Assembly: GCA_003339415.1 (NCBI GenBank)
Contig: PDHQ01000431.1
Coordinates: 1-24,441 of the forward strand
Direction of reading: 5' to 3'
DNA length: 24,441 nt
Source: Ophiocordyceps camponoti-saundersi (nom. inval.)
Lineage: Eukaryota > Ascomycota > Sordariomycetes > Hypocreales > Ophiocordycipitaceae
In this document: positions 21,481 through 24,441 of the stretch, piece by piece
Layout: each line of letters opens with the position of its first letter
Position numbering within the stretch: the first letter of the stretch is position 1
The notes under the pieces: model-generated
The model's input: only the letters and a program-made list of their open reading frames with translations
What the model was told of the DNA's origin: nothing
Databases searched by the model: none
Position numbers and translations under genes: made by a program

Positions 21481-22920
21481 TAGAATAAATATTCCTATTA
21501 CTATCTATAGGTATATCGTAGAGTTTATTAATTAGACCTTAGCAGAGGTTCCGTTTTAAGAGGTCTTAATATCTAAGGTCGACTTAGTGCGCCGTAATAG
21601 CCTAGGTTATTAGTAGAGGTATAGTAATTACCTATTAAAGGGGCTTCGGGCCTCTACCGACTACGGTTAAACCTCTTAAGATATCTTTCTCCTAACCTTA
21701 AAGCTACTACGCTTCGGGAGTAATATAAGACGTAGCGTAGTGCCCGGGTTGCCCGTATTTAAAGTAAATAACCTAATCTAGTAAAAAGGAAAGTAAACTA
21801 TTTACGTATAAGTTAGTCGAGTCCTTTAGGTTTGCCTAGTTAACCTATCTGCTATTATTACTACCACGGCCTCCGCGATAGCCTCCGCGATACTTACTCT
21901 AGCGGTTATTCTAGCGGTAGTTATTTAAAAAGCGATAAGACCTACCTCGACCTCCACGATAAGTCCCACGATTTAAGCTATTAAGATAATCTATCTAGTT
22001 TAGACGAACGTTATCTTTAGGATATCCCATCTAGTTAGGTTAGTCTTAGTAGCTTACTATAGTTATATTAGTAGTAGCTTAGGGAGTTAATGCTTACTAA
22101 TAGGGCTTATATCCTAGTCTCTCCTTAACTAACGTATTAGGGGAGTAACTAAACTTCTCTTAGAAGAGCTATCGCATAATTAAGGCCGTTACTGCCTACT
22201 TACGGGCCTAGCGCTTAACTTATTCCGTAAAACGAATATCCTTAGCTACCTAGATAATATCCTATACTTCTATAAAACTTAAAGCTATTATAGCTTATTA
22301 AGCAGTTATAATATATTAAAATTCTTAGTCGGCTATACCCGTAATAAACTTTTAGATAATTATACTAAGGATAGCTATTTCTAATAGGGGAAAGACCTAT
22401 ATAGCCGATACTCGGTCTTATCCCCTAATAGACCGAAGTATCTAGCGAGTGCGATTATAGTACGTTTAGAGCGACTTACTATCCTACTAGCCGAATATTA
22501 TCGGCACTCGAGGTTACTATAGGATATAATTTAGAGCAAATCTCTCCTCGAGTAATATTTGCAAAACCTTTAGGTTTACTTTAGTTACTATGCTATTTCT
22601 AGTATTAATATAAACGTTATAGAGTAACGTATTACCGTTAATAAAGTCGGCGGCTACGCCTACTAAGCTAATATTAATTACTCGGATTTTATCGTTATAG
22701 TAAGGTATATTATTATTAAGGCGAATAAAGGCGAGGTTAATTACCTCTAGCTAGCGATAGGCGCTATATGTCCTATCGAACTTACTAATATCTGCCTAGG
22801 TTAGTAGCTTAATCTATCGGCTATTCCTACTATCCTAGTAAGGCTGATTATAAGAAGCTATAAGATTTAGTTAAAGCTGATACTTACCGAGGGCATATAT
22901 AGCTAATGCCTCTATAATAA
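21481..22920 (-). pseudogene. gypsy gag with degraded CCHC zinc knuckle
   Basis: The capsid-like region begins near 22915 with A-L-A-I-Y-A-L-G-K-Y, then K-F-D-R-T-Y near 22790, A-Y-R-stop-L-E-V-I-N-L-A and A-D-F-I-N-G-N near 22650. It is followed by an Arg/Gly-rich nucleic-acid-binding segment (R-G-T-Y-R-G-G-R-G-R near 21960 and Y-R-G-G-Y-R-G-G-R-G near 21880). The zinc knuckle at 21725-21766 reads Y-F-K-Y-G-Q-P-G-H-Y-A-T-S-Y. It keeps the spacing C-x2-C-x4-H-x4-C with all three Cys positions now Tyr (TGY to TAY). Gag would package the element RNA in virus-like particles. The boundary with pol is approximate because gag and protease share a frame. Confidence 0.85.
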
Positions 22921-23409
22921 CGTCGTTTAGAAAGATTAGTTCTAGGTTATAGAATAGAGTAGGGAAAAGGGATAAGGTACGAAAAACGAAGGCTAAGTTA
23001 ATTTAGTATATATTAAAGGTTCTATATATATATATGTGTAAAGAAAGAGAAGAAGAATAAGATAATAGAGAGTAGAAAAGGGGGCAATTCGTGTCTTATC
23101 GAAGAAGGAGCTAATATAGTTAGTAAGGCAGGACTTATCTATTATCTCCTTTAATTAGGGCAGGCGACGTAGCAAGACTACCTTATTAATCTATATAATT
23201 TCCCGATTATTAAGCGAATTGCTATTAGGAAGGAACTTAATTGCCGAGCAGGCAGGTTAGTTAGAAAAGGGGCAAAATAAGGTTCTTAGTAATATCTTAG
23301 GAGCCTTAAGTTTATTATTATATTAAGTTAAGTATAGTCGCGTTCCTAAGCGTATGCGGTAATCGGCAATTAGTGCTAAGAGATTAATCCCCCCCCCCTA
23401 TCTCGGTCA
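22921..23409 (-). other. gypsy 5' leader between LTR and gag
   Basis: Untranslated region downstream of the 5' LTR in element orientation. It contains a run of ten C at 23389-23398 (G-run on the element strand) near the LTR edge. A primer-binding site should adjoin the LTR at about 23395-23409, but no confident tRNA complement was recognised after RIP. Confidence 0.45.
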
Positions 23410-23616
23410 CTAGCTAGATAGGTTAACGGCGGAGGGATTAAATAAACTAATTATAGGCATAAGAAATAAGCTTAATATAAAGATTAATAAGTGCCCTCGT
23501 TAATTAATATATATATATATCCTCTAGGAATAACTGCCCCCTATATAGGCAGTTAAGCAAGTATTAGTTATATAACTAGAATAACGTAATCCCCTTTTAA
23601 CCTTCCCCCTCTAGCT
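23410..23616 (-). repeat. 5' LTR of gypsy element (right)
   Basis: Matches 14324-14530 end to end. Relative to that copy it shows CA-to-TA, TG-to-TA and CG-to-TA changes, for example GTTATATAAC at 23567-23576, whereas GCA and TGC sites are kept in both. Confidence 0.85.
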
Positions 23617-24010
23617 GCCTATAAGTACGGTACGTACCTGCTTATTAGTAAGATACGCCGCAGTGCGCACCTCTCTATAAACCCACTTCGCCTATTAGCA
23701 ATAGCCGGTACGTACCTAACTACTTTACTTTTAACGATATTTTATAAAAATATAACTATCGTTAGTTTTTTTTACTATATTACTAAGGCTAAAAGTTAGA
23801 TATAAAAGACCGGGCGGAGGAAGCCGTAAGAGGTAGAGAGAAACTAAATACTTCTACTAATATTCTTATAACTATTACGGATATTTATAGACGCTGCGAA
23901 ATAAGTTATAAAGATTAGAAATATAAATAGTTCGGTAACGGTAAGAAATATGCGAAAATAAAACGGATATTAAATAAGTATAGAATATAATAAAAGACTA
24001 TTAGAGAGTT
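23617..24010. other. Flank of gypsy insertion, no gene; two palindromes
   Basis: The 10-bp palindrome GGTACGTACC occurs at 23629-23638 and 23707-23716, 78 bp apart. A TATA-like TATAAAAGACC follows near 23800 and is then purine-rich. No coding relic was recognised. The stretch may be old element flank or part of another repeat. Confidence 0.4.
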
Positions 24011-24441
24011 TAATTAAATAATATATTAAGCTTCCCTTTCTTTTAAAAGCTTTAGGGGATTAGGATATAAGGGGCGCTTAAGGGTTAAGATAGGATAGCG
24101 GCTATTACTAAGTATATAGCGCAGTTTAGTTTCCGTAGAAGATAAAGGAATTAAGCAGTATAGCTATCTTAAAAGTCGTATATCGCAAATTAAGTGTTAA
24201 AAAGTACTTATAGTAAAATTTCTACTAAACGGGATTATAGCTTTATCTTAAACCTTATACCTTTATATAACGAATTACCTATTTAAATACTAGTTTAGAG
24301 GACTAAGGCTATCGATAAAGTAGTCGTTACCTTACTTCTCCTTATTTCCTTCGTCTTTTTATAAAAAATAACTTCCTAGGAGAATTACTATTAGGCTTAT
24401 GCCTATTTAGCTAAAGATCGCCTCTTCTATTAGTTAAAGAC
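24011..24441 (+). repeat. R1 repeat (copy f, cut by window end)
   Basis: Carries the full R1 order: head motif TTTAATTAAATAAT, GGATATAAGGGGCGCTTAA near 24062, AAAAGTCGTATATCGCAAAT near 24170, TATAGCTTTATCTTAAAC, the second head-like block near 24311 and the tail up to TTAGTTAAAGAC at the window end. It aligns with 4262-4720 throughout. Confidence 0.7.

Larger units (their letters stand above)
14324..23616 (-). mobile_element. Full-length Ty3/gypsy LTR retrotransposon (~9.3 kb), RIP-inactivated
   Basis: Two direct LTRs of about 207 bp bound an internal region that encodes, on the minus strand and in order, gag with zinc knuckle, protease, RT, RNase H and integrase. RT before integrase defines Ty3/gypsy. 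A further long ORF lies between integrase and the 3' LTR, which helps explain the large size. Gag and protease motifs share one frame (zinc knuckle and D-x-G codons in phase), while RT, RNase H and integrase share another. The frame change falls near 19.59 kb. Both LTRs are present, so the element was probably complete when RIP struck. Confidence 0.9.
1..24441. other. RIP-mutated, AT-rich heterochromatic block
   Basis: The whole window is poor in CpA and TpG and rich in TpA on both strands, while CpG stays common. This is the known outcome of repeat-induced point mutation in ascomycetes, where C becomes T in CpA on either strand. ATG codons are scarce, TAA and TAG break all frames, and no long uninterrupted ORF exists. 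Every recognisable coding relic becomes readable if TAG or TAA is taken as former CAG, CAA or TGG. The residual CpA and TpG lie mostly in GCA and TGC trinucleotides. Seen by reading the sequence; no counts were computed. Confidence 0.93.

Noticed and set aside
23389..23398. Run of ten C (G on the element strand) as polypurine tract
   Set aside because: It lies next to the 5' LTR in element orientation, whereas a polypurine tract must adjoin the 3' LTR at about 14531. No clear tract was found there.
1..24441. CRISPR arrays, rRNA or tRNA genes
   Set aside because: No regular spacer-repeat pattern, no rRNA-like stretch and no recognisable cloverleaf was seen; the tandem array has no unique spacers.

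Overview
The window looks like heterochromatic, repeat-only DNA from a filamentous ascomycete (Pezizomycotina) with a very strong repeat-induced point mutation (RIP) signature. CpA and TpG are nearly absent, TpA is abundant on both strands, and CpG is common. That pattern fits RIP (C-to-T in CpA) rather than CpG deamination. ATG codons are almost gone, and TAA/TAG interrupt every frame. No intact gene was found. Everything recognised is a fossil, read through stop codons that are mostly explained as former Gln or Trp codons. The species cannot be named from the sequence.

Layout. 0-4.0 kb: a dispersed repeat (family R1), then two direct copies about 2.0 kb apart (family R2), each carrying a minus-strand relic of a BTB/POZ-domain gene. 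4.0-9.8 kb: two further R1 copies (4041-4220 and 4262-4775), a purine-rich stretch, a tandem array of roughly 10 monomers with alternating A and B types (about 5940-7180), an orphan retropepsin-like fragment on the plus strand (about 8.3-8.6 kb), and another R1 copy at 9.6-9.8 kb. 10.2-12.7 kb: a Ty1/copia pol relic on the plus strand (integrase, then reverse transcriptase, then RNase H). 12.9-13.95 kb: an unidentified minus-strand fragment and a charged plus-strand frame ending in a 12-residue repeat. 14.3-23.6 kb: a complete-length Ty3/gypsy element on the minus strand with about 207-bp LTRs, gag with a zinc knuckle, protease, RT, RNase H, integrase, and an extra long reading frame between integrase and the 3' LTR. 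24.0-24.4 kb: another R1 copy, cut by the window end.

The genes no longer work together in a pathway. What unites them is inactivation: zinc-ligand cysteines became tyrosine, the integrase catalytic Glu became Lys, the copia YxDD became Y-I-D-N, and a protease D-T-G probably became N-T-S, each as expected from CpA/TpG-to-TpA change. The least expected items are the third ORF of the gypsy element, the paired BTB relics, the dimeric tandem array, and a context effect in which the surviving CpA is mostly GpCpA.
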